Below the pieces are notes generated by a model. That model worked only from the letters and a program-made list of their open reading frames with translations. It ran no database searches and was not told the origin of the DNA. Position numbers and translations under genes: made by a program. This document shows positions 16,377-25,510 of a stretch of 64,000 bases of DNA, piece by piece. Position 1 is the first letter of the stretch. Every line of letters begins with the position of its first letter. The stretch comes from Clostridiales bacterium. GTDB taxonomy: Bacteria > Bacillota > Clostridia > Clostridiales > Oxobacteraceae. The stretch spans positions 21,323-85,322 of the forward strand of contig JASEJN010000006.1 of assembly GCA_030016385.1 (NCBI GenBank), in the 5' to 3' direction.

Positions 16377-19300
16377 TTACTGTAAATTTGGGGCAAATAG
16401 ATATGTTGTAGTCGCATTAAATCTGTAAATAGCTTTATAACCGAAATTTTTCAGATAAGCATTAATCTTATCAAATTCCTCGATACTATTCGCTTCTACA
16501 TAAATTAAAGGATTACACTTTTTTATTATTTTTTCAGCTCCTTCTAAAACTTCCAATTCCATGCCCTCGACATCGACTTTTATTAGATCAATATTATCAT
16601 TTTTTCTATATAAGAGATTGTCTAACGAATTGATTTCAATATTACCATAAGGTGTCTTCTTTACTTTGCTCATTCCCAAATTGTTATTGTCTAATATTAT
16701 CATTTGTGCCCTGTCGTTTGCTTTGCCTACGCCTAAATTGAACAATTCTACTATATGTTGGATATTGTTTATTCTAACATTCCTCTTTAAAATATCAAAT
16801 GCAATTTTTTGCGGCTCAAATGAATATACCTTTTTTGCATCACAAACTTTTGAAAAGTATACAGTATGATTTCCAATATTTGCCCCCACATCAATAAAGA
16901 CTTTATTTTGTCCTATTCTTTTCCTTATATCCTCCAACATAGCTGTCTCATAAAAATTTCTTGTGATATAAATTATATTTTGAATCCAATCCTTCAAGTA
17001 GGGCAAATAAAATTTTATTTCTTTATCTTCATAAGTAAAATTATAAACCGATTTGCTATCATCGCCTGCATCAAATCCGTAATCATCTGCATCAAATAAT
17101 TTTCTTATATTCGTCAACTGTTTAACTAAAGAATAATTGTCGATTATAAATCTTCTATATTCGTTAGAATCATATCTATTTGAAACAATCATCTCTACTG
17201 CTTCATCTATAGTATTCCATATATATCTTTCTTCGTAAATTTTCTTTGCGCCGACGAAATTATGGATAACAGGTTTAATACCCTTGCACATTCCCTGCAT
17301 TACACTTATGTTCTGGGATTCAAGAACGCTCGTGCATAAAATATAGTCCTTATCATCGAGCCATGCATTTATATCATCCTGCCAGCCTTGATAAAAAACA
17401 TTATTCTCGATGCCAAATTCTTTCGCCATCTGTTTGAAATAAAGTATATATCTTTCATCTTGAAACTTTCCGGCGATATATAATTTGTATCTTCTATCTT
17501 TATCATATACTGCCTTAAAAGTATGAAGCAAAAGCATAGGTCCCTTTTTATAGTTTATGTATCCAACATAAGCTATATTGAAACCCGGTTTTCTTTTATT
17601 GAATGTATATTTATCGATATCTATGCCATTTGGTATTACCAATGTCTTATCTCTATCCAAATTGAATTTTTCAGTAACATAATTTCTTATACCGTCTGAA
17701 ACAAATATTATTTTATCGACATAATTCCAATTTACGTTCTGAGGATAAGTTGTAAATGCTTCATAGCTGTGCAGCCTGCAGATAATCTTTTTATCCCTTG
17801 CTATAGAGAGTTTACTTGCGTATATTACAAGTTCATCGCACCATTCAAACCAGCATATGTCAGCCCATTCCATGCCTTCATCGATTTGCTTTAGATTCGT
17901 TACGGTAATCTTTCTGGTTTCATATTCCCTTGACAGTTCGTTTATTATATCCCATATGAAACTATCATCACCTTTTGAGAAGAAGACTATTTTCTTCTTC
18001 TCGGGTTTCAATAAATCCTTATGCCCTTTTTCTATATTTTGAATTTCGGCGGCTATTTCACTTTTTATATCATCACCCTTGCAATTGCTAAGGGCAATCC
18101 TGTAATGTTCCAGTGCGCCCTTAAAGTTACCGAGTTTATCATATGCATATGCGAGATTATAGTTCAAATCGAAATCATTTTTATGAGACTCAAGTCCGGA
18201 CATTAAAATCTGTTCAGCCTGCTTAAAATTATTTCCCATAATGGCAATTACAGCTTTGAATGAACAGATTTCAGCATCGTCCTTAATGATCATCTCATAT
18301 TCATTTATTAAAACCGAAGCATTATCGACATCGCCATTTTCTATGAAGCCCTTTATCCTGCTCTTGATCTTTTTTCCGTATTGATTTAATTCATATCCTG
18401 CCTTTTCCTTCTCATAATCTTCAACATCGGCTTTATATCCTGGAACAATCTTTCCCAGAAAGAGCTCCATGGGCTTTGCCATTTCCTTATATTGAGTTAC
18501 TCCATCCTTTATTAGTTTAAGGCAGCCTACTAAATCATTTTTTTGCAGCCTGTTAAAAGCATCAAGTATACTTCCGACAAACGATATTTCTTTTTGCTCC
18601 AGTAAGTCCCGCCTTCCGATCTTTATCATGTAAGCACATATGTTTATATATTTATCGAGTATACTTAAGAGCTGCTGCCTGTCCAATTTAAGATATTCCT
18701 TAAGGTTCAGGCTACGGTTAAGAATAAATCCTGCCGCCCTTTTCAAATTTTTCAGCTCTATAATATCCCACTCATCACTTGCTTTATATTCGTTCAGCAT
18801 CGGAAGTGTCGATTCGATGATCATATTTCCGGTTATATAATCTGCTTCGCCTATATCATATTTGTCGATAAAATGCAACATCCTGTGGGGATCCTGCTTT
18901 ATTCCTCCTCCAGCCCTTACCCTGAACAAATCTATATAGTCATCGTCGATATCGGACTTTGCAAAAGCTATCGTACATTTTCTCTGCTCTTCTTCCGGAC
19001 ATTTAAATAAGCCCTGCTCTAAATAATATTTGAAGGCATCCCTAATTTTATTTTGGCTGCCTTTTCGGATTCTGTTTCCATAAAGGCTTACGAGATAATC
19101 ATACCTTTGCAGTTGCAGACAGCTCTCGACTATCTCGCGAAGATTTATCTTCAACGCTTCATCATCAAAGCTGCCTGCCATATTCACGCATTCTCTATAA
19201 TTTTTCATAAGAAAATATGACATCATGCATGTGTTGAATATATCATTTTTTGACCCCAAGCTGTAAAACAGATATCTGTCATCATTCGATATACTATGGC

Positions 19301-21524
19301 TTGAAAATTCATCTAAAAGATTTAAATATTGCCTGGAAACTTTGATGCATTCATCATAATTTTCTTTTATGAATAGCGCTTTTGCCTTAAAATATATGCA
19401 ATCTATAAAATCAGGCTGCAATTCCAATACATAATCGCAGATTTCGATTGCCCTGCCATGCAGGGAATTGTTAAAATATACAAGCGCCGCATTGCTGTAA
19501 TACATAAGATTTATATCTTTTTTATCGGCATTCTCAAGAAGCTTTAAATATATCTCCACCTGCTCGAGAGCTTCCTTATTGTCGCCGTGCATCGAATAGC
19601 TTACACTTAGCTGAAACCTGTAGTATATATTCTGCGGATTACCTTTAAGCTCCCTTTTCAACAGTGAAGATGTCCTTTTGAATTTTTTATCTTTTATATC
19701 CGGTGTCATTATATATCCATAATGCAGCAGCGTAACATCAAGATTTTTTAGCGGTAATTTTGAGACAGGCTGATTATGCACACTGCCTGCATAATAAAAT
19801 GAGCCGTCATTCTTGAATATAGCTTTTCTTACAAGCATTGAAAAAATTTTATGTTCTTTATCCGAGAAATTTTTCTCCTTGAATGTATATGTACTGTACT
19901 GATTATATCCGTCACCATTAAAAAGCTCAATTAACTTTTTAATTGAGTCTTTCTCCAGTTCCTCATCCGCATCAAGTATTAATATGTACTCACCGTTTGC
20001 CAGAGATATGCTGTAGTTCCTCGCCTCGGAGAAACTGTTCTGCCATGGGTGGATATATATTTTATCCGTATATTTTTTCGCTATCTCAATAGTTTTATCC
20101 TTCGAACCCGTATCCACAAAAATAAGCTCGGCTGTTTTACTATCCAGCAAGGGTTTTATACTGGACAAGCACCCTCCAAGGTATTTCTGTTCGTCTTTTG
20201 CGATCATGCATATACTGAGTCTATAAGGATACTTTTTATTCTCGAGCCTTATCCTCTGTATATAATATTCAACAGCTCTTGCCATAAGAGGATATTTAAC
20301 CGATGCAGCTTTCAATAAACTTATGCCCTCTTCGGTTTTACCATTGTTAAGCATGCTTATGGACTTATCGACATCTATCAGAAACAAAGTCTCGTTATCG
20401 GGGGGCAAAACCTTACCTTTTCGTGCCGCATTGTTCAATAAATAAAAGCCATAATTGGTATAGTCGATAAACATCTGCACAAGCTTTTGCTTCTTTTCGA
20501 TATCATAAGATTTATCTGACATAAACCCTATATATATCTTTATGATATTTATATAATCTGCAATATGTATATTGTTTTTTCTGCTTATTTCCTTCTTTAA
20601 GTCTATGGAAATCATATAATTATATATATATAAATAGAAATTATTTTCATATTCAAGCAGGTACTTAAAACAATCCGCCAGTAGTTCGGCACCCATCGCC
20701 TGTATTATTTCCGTTGCAATTTCACCACTTCTTAATATATCCATTAAAAAATAGCCGAAGTACGTTTCATCATCTTCCAATTCAGCACTGTTCAATATAT
20801 CGATAATCTTATCTTTGTATCCTTCCAATCTTTCTCTGTACAACTTTTTTACAGTCAGATATTTACTGTAATTTGCAAAATTGATATTTTTAAATTTGTT
20901 CTCAAGGATTGTATCCGTATTGCAGTCCGCTGTACTTTTATATTTTTCAAGGTTTTCAAAAAATTTTAGTTTGAATTTCCTGCTCTTATTTGAGACAAAA
21001 TTTTGGTACCACAAAAAAAGCTCATCATATTTTCCACTGTCAGCTATACTGGATAGATTATATCCGATGGAATCTATATCAGGATTTATAAGAGAGGTAT
21101 CTTCAATTACCGCCTTTAATTTTACTGTATCTTCTGAAGTTTTACTGGACACGATTGTCTTTTCATCCATATAATATTCTGTCTTTTTACTGTTTATATA
21201 TCTTTTTATAGTGCATAAAATGCTGCATCCGACATTTTTAAGAATACCTTTTATTTCATTGGAAACATCTATGGTTAATTCCATCCCTTTTTCGATAATC
21301 ATTGCCATATCGCTGTCGCACAATGAAAGGCAGAAATTATTAAAATCTTTATCTTTCCCCGAATAGCCGATGATATCATGCTTATATTCCGTATCGATGC
21401 CGGCATCTTTATCGCTGCATATAAAAATATCGGACTTACCATCCTCGATAAGCGGTTTTATGTCCTGCAGACAATTATTTATTTTATCCGCGTCTTTTCT
21501 TACAAATATACTTAAACCTTTCAT
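16377..21524 (-). CDS. Giant multidomain flagellin-linked glycosyltransferase/FkbM methyltransferase
   Basis: The protein has 1715 residues. About 432-640 is a GT-A family 2 domain: LSICMIAKDEQKYLGGCLSS, ELIFVDTGSKDKTIEIAKKY and the metal-binding ILDADEE near 520. Residues ~640-1150 are helical with TPR-like repeats (YNLAYAYDKLGNFKGALEHY). From ~1175 to 1440 is a GT-B/GT4-like domain (IICRLHSYEAF, LVIPNGIDIDKYTFNKR, FNIAYVGYINYKKGP). The C-terminus (~1535-1715) is an FkbM-type SAM methyltransferase (VFIDVGANIGNHTVYFSK, LIKVDVEGMELEVLEGAE). The first 85 residues resemble a decayed GT2 domain. It lies directly downstream of flagellin, which suggests it builds and methylates an O-glycan on flagellin. 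That is inference; the sugar cannot be told. The start ATG has AAAGGAG upstream. Confidence 0.85.
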   Translation of the reverse strand: MKGLSIFVRKDADKINNCLQDIKPLIEDGKSDIFICSDKDAGIDTEYKHDIIGYSGKDKDFNNFCLSLCDSDMAMIIEKGMELTIDVSNEIKGILKNVGCSILCTIKRYINSKKTEYYMDEKTIVSSKTSEDTVKLKAVIEDTSLINPDIDSIGYNLSSIADSGKYDELFLWYQNFVSNKSRKFKLKFFENLEKYKSTADCNTDTILENKFKNINFANYSKYLTVKKLYRERLEGYKDKIIDILNSAELEDDETYFGYFLMDILRSGEIATEIIQAMGAELLADCFKYLLEYENNFYLYIYNYMISIDLKKEISRKNNIHIADYINIIKIYIGFMSDKSYDIEKKQKLVQMFIDYTNYGFYLLNNAARKGKVLPPDNETLFLIDVDKSISMLNNGKTEEGISLLKAASVKYPLMARAVEYYIQRIRLENKKYPYRLSICMIAKDEQKYLGGCLSSIKPLLDSKTAELIFVDTGSKDKTIEIAKKYTDKIYIHPWQNSFSEARNYSISLANGEYILILDADEELEKDSIKKLIELFNGDGYNQYSTYTFKEKNFSDKEHKIFSMLVRKAIFKNDGSFYYAGSVHNQPVSKLPLKNLDVTLLHYGYIMTPDIKDKKFKRTSSLLKRELKGNPQNIYYRFQLSVSYSMHGDNKEALEQVEIYLKLLENADKKDINLMYYSNAALVYFNNSLHGRAIEICDYVLELQPDFIDCIYFKAKALFIKENYDECIKVSRQYLNLLDEFSSHSISNDDRYLFYSLGSKNDIFNTCMMSYFLMKNYRECVNMAGSFDDEALKINLREIVESCLQLQRYDYLVSLYGNRIRKGSQNKIRDAFKYYLEQGLFKCPEEEQRKCTIAFAKSDIDDDYIDLFRVRAGGGIKQDPHRMLHFIDKYDIGEADYITGNMIIESTLPMLNEYKASDEWDIIELKNLKRAAGFILNRSLNLKEYLKLDRQQLLSILDKYINICAYMIKIGRRDLLEQKEISFVGSILDAFNRLQKNDLVGCLKLIKDGVTQYKEMAKPMELFLGKIVPGYKADVEDYEKEKAGYELNQYGKKIKSRIKGFIENGDVDNASVLINEYEMIIKDDAEICSFKAVIAIMGNNFKQAEQILMSGLESHKNDFDLNYNLAYAYDKLGNFKGALEHYRIALSNCKGDDIKSEIAAEIQNIEKGHKDLLKPEKKKIVFFSKGDDSFIWDIINELSREYETRKITVTNLKQIDEGMEWADICWFEWCDELVIYASKLSIARDKKIICRLHSYEAFTTYPQNVNWNYVDKIIFVSDGIRNYVTEKFNLDRDKTLVIPNGIDIDKYTFNKRKPGFNIAYVGYINYKKGPMLLLHTFKAVYDKDRRYKLYIAGKFQDERYILYFKQMAKEFGIENNVFYQGWQDDINAWLDDKDYILCTSVLESQNISVMQGMCKGIKPVIHNFVGAKKIYEERYIWNTIDEAVEMIVSNRYDSNEYRRFIIDNYSLVKQLTNIRKLFDADDYGFDAGDDSKSVYNFTYEDKEIKFYLPYLKDWIQNIIYITRNFYETAMLEDIRKRIGQNKVFIDVGANIGNHTVYFSKVCDAKKVYSFEPQKIAFDILKRNVRINNIQHIVELFNLGVGKANDRAQMIILDNNNLGMSKVKKTPYGNIEINSLDNLLYRKNDNIDLIKVDVEGMELEVLEGAEKIIKKCNPLIYVEANSIEEFDKINAYLKNFGYKAIYRFNATTTYLFAPNLQ

Positions 21525-21556
21525 AGCATACTCCTTTTTAAATCATCCTGAAATTA

Positions 21557-21581
21557 TAAAAAAGGGAGGCCAAGCCTCCCT
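21557..21581 (-). terminator. Terminator after flagellin
   Basis: On the minus strand GGGAGGC pairs with GCCTCCC around a TTG loop and is followed by TTTTTTATAA. It starts about 18 nt after the flagellin stop. A strong terminator here would make most flagellin mRNA monocistronic, with the glycosyltransferase gene expressed by read-through or from its own undetected promoter. Confidence 0.9.
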
Positions 21582-21597
21582 AAAACTGGAACAATGA

Positions 21598-22503
21598 TTA
21601 TCTTAAAAGACTCAGTACCTGCTGTGGCTGTTGATTTGCCTGGGCAAGCATTGCCTGAGCGGCCTGTGCCAGTATGTTGTTCTTTGAATATGTAACCATC
21701 TCGTTTGCCATGTCTACGTCTCTTATCCTTGATTCTGCAGCTGTAAGGTTTTCGGATGAAGTACCAAGGTTTGCTATTGTATGCTCCAACCTGTTCTGAT
21801 ATGCGCCGAGCTTTGCTCTTTCGCTTGACACTGTATCGATTGCCGCACTTATAACTGAAACCGCATTTCCGGCAACAGTTGCATTGCCTACTGAGAGTGC
21901 ATATTCAGTTCCGGCCGTAACATCTGTCAATGCATCGGTTGTGGCTGATGCAAAATTTGCGCCTGAAGCTGCTGATATACCTAAAGCAACAGATCTCATA
22001 TCTCCAAAGTCTGCTTTAAATGTCTGTCCTTCATTAGCGCCTATCTGGAATACAAATGTCTTTGTATCTCCGGATGTAACTGCGCTGCCGCCGTTTATCA
22101 GGTTTTGCGTATTGAACTGTGTGGTATTTCCAATCCTTGTAATCTCGGATGTAAGCTGATTTATTTCCTTCTGTATCTGTCCCCTGTCGGCTGGAGTATT
22201 AGTATCGTTGCCGGCCTGTACAGCTAATTCCCTCATCCTTTGAAGTATGGATTGTGTTTCATTTAATGCACCTTCGGCAGTCTGGATAAGTGAAATACCA
22301 TCTTGAGCATTTCTTGAAGCTGTGTCAAGTCCATTTATCTGCGCTCTCATCTTTTCTGAAATCGAAAGTCCTGCAGCATCGTCGCCAGCCCTGTTGATCC
22401 TTAAACCTGAGCTCAACTTCTCCATTGACTTTCCTGCTGCATTAACATTAACAAGCATGTTCCTGTGAGCATTCAGTGCATTTAAATTATGGTTGATAAT
22501 CAT
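21598..22503 (-). CDS. hag: Flagellin
   Basis: A 301-residue flagellin with conserved D0/D1 ends: IINHNLNALNAHRNMLVNVN and SMEKLSSGLRINRAGDDAAG at the N-terminus, and NMVTYSKNNILAQAAQAMLA with QQPQQVLSLLR at the C-terminus. The outer domain (about residues 140-215) is short and Ala/Thr/Ser-rich, offering many possible O-glycosylation sites. The segment ILQRMRELAVQAGND corresponds to the conserved region bound by TLR5 in other flagellins. It has a sigma-28 promoter, a ~85 nt leader with ribosome site AGGGAGG, and a terminator. It is the only flagellin in the window. Confidence 0.97.
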   Translation of the reverse strand: MIINHNLNALNAHRNMLVNVNAAGKSMEKLSSGLRINRAGDDAAGLSISEKMRAQINGLDTASRNAQDGISLIQTAEGALNETQSILQRMRELAVQAGNDTNTPADRGQIQKEINQLTSEITRIGNTTQFNTQNLINGGSAVTSGDTKTFVFQIGANEGQTFKADFGDMRSVALGISAASGANFASATTDALTDVTAGTEYALSVGNATVAGNAVSVISAAIDTVSSERAKLGAYQNRLEHTIANLGTSSENLTAAESRIRDVDMANEMVTYSKNNILAQAAQAMLAQANQQPQQVLSLLR

Positions 22504-22561
22504 AATATTTTCCTCCCTGTGAATAATATACGGGTCTTTATGCCCGATTTTTGGATTTTAC

Positions 22562-22573
22562 CTAACGCGTTAG
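22562..22573. promoter_or_regulatory. 12 bp palindrome in the flagellin 5' leader
   Basis: CTAACGCGTTAG is a perfect palindrome lying between the sigma-28 promoter and the flagellin start, within the expected untranslated leader. It could be a protein-binding site or a small RNA hairpin. Nothing in the sequence identifies a partner. Confidence 0.3.
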
Positions 22574-22595
22574 TTTAATTTCTAGTACACTATTA

Positions 22596-22622
22596 ATATC
22601 GCTCTGTTTTTACAATACTTTA
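22596..22622 (-). promoter_or_regulatory. Sigma-28 (SigD/FliA) promoter for flagellin
   Basis: On the minus strand TAAA (22622-22619), a 15 nt spacer and AGCGATAT (22603-22596) match the motility sigma factor consensus TAAA-N15-GCCGATAT. The -35 TAAA includes the fliT stop codon (TAA at 22622-22620), so the promoter is built into the end of the upstream gene. It predicts a leader of roughly 85 nt. Confidence 0.82.
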
Positions 22623-22955
22623 TACCCTTCTGCTTAAAAATATCGATTTTGAAAGTATTTTGTTATAGGAACTGCTTATCCTGTAACTATTTGAAATATT
22701 ATCTATCTTTTCTTTTACCTGTTCCCTTTTTAAAGAGAGCTTCTCGCTCAATTTCTTCTCAAGCTCTAAAAGCTTCATCTGGATGCAGATATCCTTGAAT
22801 AATTTCCTATCAAACCTGCTCTCGCTTATTCTGTTTATCAATTCCTGTCTTTTGGCCAAAAGCATATTGATTTTTTCAAAATCATCGCTGTCCGCCGCCT
22901 CTATCAATTCACCGGTGATATGCTGAAAATTTATAAGCTCAGATCTTATATCCAT
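22620..22955 (-). CDS. fliT: FliT-like export chaperone
   Basis: A 111-residue, nearly all-helical protein (contains DSDDFEKINMLLAKRQELIN and LLELEKKLSEKLSLKREQVK). It lies directly downstream of fliD, the place and size expected of FliT, the chaperone of the filament cap protein FliD. Sequence conservation in this family is weak, so the call leans on context. The start lies 13 nt after the fliD stop. Its stop codon overlaps the flagellin promoter. Confidence 0.7.
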   Translation of the reverse strand: MDIRSELINFQHITGELIEAADSDDFEKINMLLAKRQELINRISESRFDRKLFKDICIQMKLLELEKKLSEKLSLKREQVKEKIDNISNSYRISSSYNKILSKSIFLSRRV

Positions 22956-22968
22956 TCATGCCACCCGC

Positions 22969-24603
22969 CTATGCAAGCTGTTGATAGAGCCAATTCGACT
23001 GGGCATTTAAATTTTCCATGGCAACCTCAAGAGCTGAAAACTGCTTGTAATATTTTTCCTTATCATCACTCATTCTGTCCGTAAGCTGTTTTATATACTG
23101 GTTTTGCCTGTATATCTGGTCGGGGAGGGTATTGCCTATACCGCCTATGCCAGTTTCGCTGTAATCGTTTTGCTTGTTTGCTATAGATGAAAGTATGCCG
23201 TCATTTAAGTACGTCCCTGTTCTTCCTACATACTCGACAAATATATCGTCAATCCTCTGGAATATACCTTCATTATTATATTTTTCCTTGGGATCGGTGC
23301 TGTCGCTTTCCCTTGTAAATAAATCTGTAATTTCCGAACGGTTGTTTCTTATAACACTTTTGAGTATGTCTTCTCCCCCCTGGGTAAATTCTATCCTTCC
23401 GCCTTTTTTATGGTCGTCTGTCGTGTCAAGGCCTATATTTCTCCCAAATGGAAGAGACATATCGTTTATTTTGTCAAAAAAAGCATTCCTTAATTTATCC
23501 ATCATTTCGATAAGAAGCGAATCGTTCTGCAGAATTCCCGATTTTGCTTGTTCATTCCATTTATCTATTTGGTCCTGAGTCATCTGCTCTTTCTGGGCAT
23601 CCGTAAGTGGCTGGTATTGCTTATTTAAAGGTTCATCAAAGCTGACTTCCCCCTGTACCTTGTCGACTAAATCATTGTAGCTGTCTATAAATCCCTTGAT
23701 AAGATTGAACGTAGTATCGACGTCTGATGCGACGTTTACCGTAGCCGTCGAGTTTTCCTTCCCTGCAAGGGTAAATGTTATACCGTTAATTGTTGTATCA
23801 TTGGTCTCCGTACTTAAACTCTTAGATTCGCCAAACGGCGACGTTATAGTAAAGTTTGCATTTGTACCGCCTGCATCCGTTGAGTCTGCTCCTGCTGTCA
23901 GCGTCAATTTATCGGATAAATCTGTCCCGATTACCTGTATCTTATGGGATGAACCGGTATCGTTTCTCTGCAACGTAATCTTTTGCGATATCTCATCAAA
24001 GTATCCCGAAACCTTTCCTTCTGTCTGGCTGTTTATTTTATACAGAAAGTTCCCGACCGTTTCATCTGAATCCGTAAATGTAATATTATACGAGTCCGTA
24101 TCATCGACTTTTAAAGTAAGCTTGTCCGAAACTGTAATTCCAAGATCCGACAACTTTGTAGACGCATCTATTCCTTCCATCTTATTCCCTGTAATCATGG
24201 CTTTTTTAGCGGTATTGATAACATTTACGGTATAATTGCCTTCAACGGCATTCGATGAAGCAACAGCCATAACTATGGATTCATCGGCTGACACCGCCTT
24301 GTATACGTTATAATTGCTTCCGTTTGTAACCGCTGAACTCATTTTGGTCAAGTTAAAATATGAATCCTGCAGCTTTTTAATTTCGGCTATTATATCCTGG
24401 TATGCCTCCTGTTTCCATTGCAGCTTTTGAAGTTTGGAATCTTCTGTATTTATCCTTACCTGGTCTGAAGTAAGCATCTTCTCCACAATGGAATCGACAT
24501 CAAGGCCCGTATTAAGGCCCAGAATCCTCAGCATATCCCCTCCGCCTGCACCTGTCATGCCTGATGGAGTGGAACTCTGCCCGACTTGCGATATAGTGCT
24601 CAT
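22969..24603 (-). CDS. fliD: FliD, filament cap protein
   Basis: A 544-residue protein. The N-terminal FliD domain includes RILGLNTGLDVDSIVEKMLT and SKLQKLQWKQEAYQDIIAEI; the C-terminal domain includes the helical SIANKQNDYSETGIG...DQIYRQNQYIKQLTDRMSDD region and ALEVAMENLNAQSNWLYQQL. FliD caps the filament and inserts flagellin subunits. The start ATG has AGGAGATAGACAA upstream. It lies between flgL and fliT. Confidence 0.96.
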   Translation of the reverse strand: MSTISQVGQSSTPSGMTGAGGGDMLRILGLNTGLDVDSIVEKMLTSDQVRINTEDSKLQKLQWKQEAYQDIIAEIKKLQDSYFNLTKMSSAVTNGSNYNVYKAVSADESIVMAVASSNAVEGNYTVNVINTAKKAMITGNKMEGIDASTKLSDLGITVSDKLTLKVDDTDSYNITFTDSDETVGNFLYKINSQTEGKVSGYFDEISQKITLQRNDTGSSHKIQVIGTDLSDKLTLTAGADSTDAGGTNANFTITSPFGESKSLSTETNDTTINGITFTLAGKENSTATVNVASDVDTTFNLIKGFIDSYNDLVDKVQGEVSFDEPLNKQYQPLTDAQKEQMTQDQIDKWNEQAKSGILQNDSLLIEMMDKLRNAFFDKINDMSLPFGRNIGLDTTDDHKKGGRIEFTQGGEDILKSVIRNNRSEITDLFTRESDSTDPKEKYNNEGIFQRIDDIFVEYVGRTGTYLNDGILSSIANKQNDYSETGIGGIGNTLPDQIYRQNQYIKQLTDRMSDDKEKYYKQFSALEVAMENLNAQSNWLYQQLA

Positions 24604-24631
24604 TTGTCTATCTCCTTTCTATTCCAATTTT

Positions 24632-25498
24632 CTATTTTAAAAAATCCAGTATGCTTGGCTGGAGTACCTTGGCACCTGTTTGCAGCGATGCCACATATAC
24701 ATTTTCCGCTACATTGAATTCCATCACTTTCTGTGCTATATCCACATCCTGTGTCTTCGAAAGAAGTTCAGTCATGTTCAGATTTTCATCATCATTTTTG
24801 GAAACCATAGCATCAAGCCTGTTTGACATGGCGCCAGCCTTTGCACGAAGATCTAAAATGTTATCCTGCTCATCCTCTAACGTATCCATATTAGCTGAAG
24901 GCGAATTCCCTGCGTTCAAGTTGCCGATTATTTCATCCAGCGTCGCAAATATATCCTGAAATTTATCTCCCGTAGTTGCTATATCCATCTTTACACCCTG
25001 CGAAAATTCCTTCACCAACCCAACTGTAGAGCCGTTATAACTTACGACTCCGGAATTTTCTACAAAAGGTGCGCTTGTAGTTTTATCACCGCCAAATATA
25101 TATTTGCCGTTGAAATTAGTATTTCCAACCTGGACTAATTGTTCCTTGAGCTGTGAAACCTCCTCAGCCATGGATTTTCTCTGCGGAGCGTCATATGTAT
25201 CGTTGCTCGCCTGGACGACGAGGTCATGGACCCTTTTTAACACATCGCCAACCTGCCCCAGCGTTAAATCGGTTGTCTTCAACCAGTCCTGTCCCTCGCT
25301 CATGTTTTCCTTATATCTTCCGTACATGGAAATTGTCGTATTTATCTCCATGACCCTTGCCGCTTTGAAAGGATCATCCGAAGGCTTCCTGACCAGGATT
25401 CCGGTTGAAAGCTGTCCCTCAAGCCTTTGCATATTCTCTAAATTGTTTGACAGGTCGGACAAATACCCCTGTACCAAAATCTTGTTTGTTATTCTCAT
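24632..25498 (-). CDS. flgL: FlgL, hook-filament junction protein
   Basis: A 288-residue protein with flagellin-like N-terminus (MRITNKILVQGYLSDLSNNL, LSTGILVRKPSDDPFKAARV) and C-terminus (TELLSKTQDVDIAQKVMEFN, QTGAKVLQPSILDFLK). The middle matches FlgL: FNGKYIFGGDKTTSAPF. With FlgK it joins the hook to the filament. ATG at 25498 with AGGCGG upstream is preferred to a GTG three codons earlier. In many Bacillota fliW and csrA follow flgL; here fliD follows instead. Confidence 0.95.
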   Translation of the reverse strand: MRITNKILVQGYLSDLSNNLENMQRLEGQLSTGILVRKPSDDPFKAARVMEINTTISMYGRYKENMSEGQDWLKTTDLTLGQVGDVLKRVHDLVVQASNDTYDAPQRKSMAEEVSQLKEQLVQVGNTNFNGKYIFGGDKTTSAPFVENSGVVSYNGSTVGLVKEFSQGVKMDIATTGDKFQDIFATLDEIIGNLNAGNSPSANMDTLEDEQDNILDLRAKAGAMSNRLDAMVSKNDDENLNMTELLSKTQDVDIAQKVMEFNVAENVYVASLQTGAKVLQPSILDFLK

Positions 25499-25510
25499 TT
25501 CTTTCACCGC

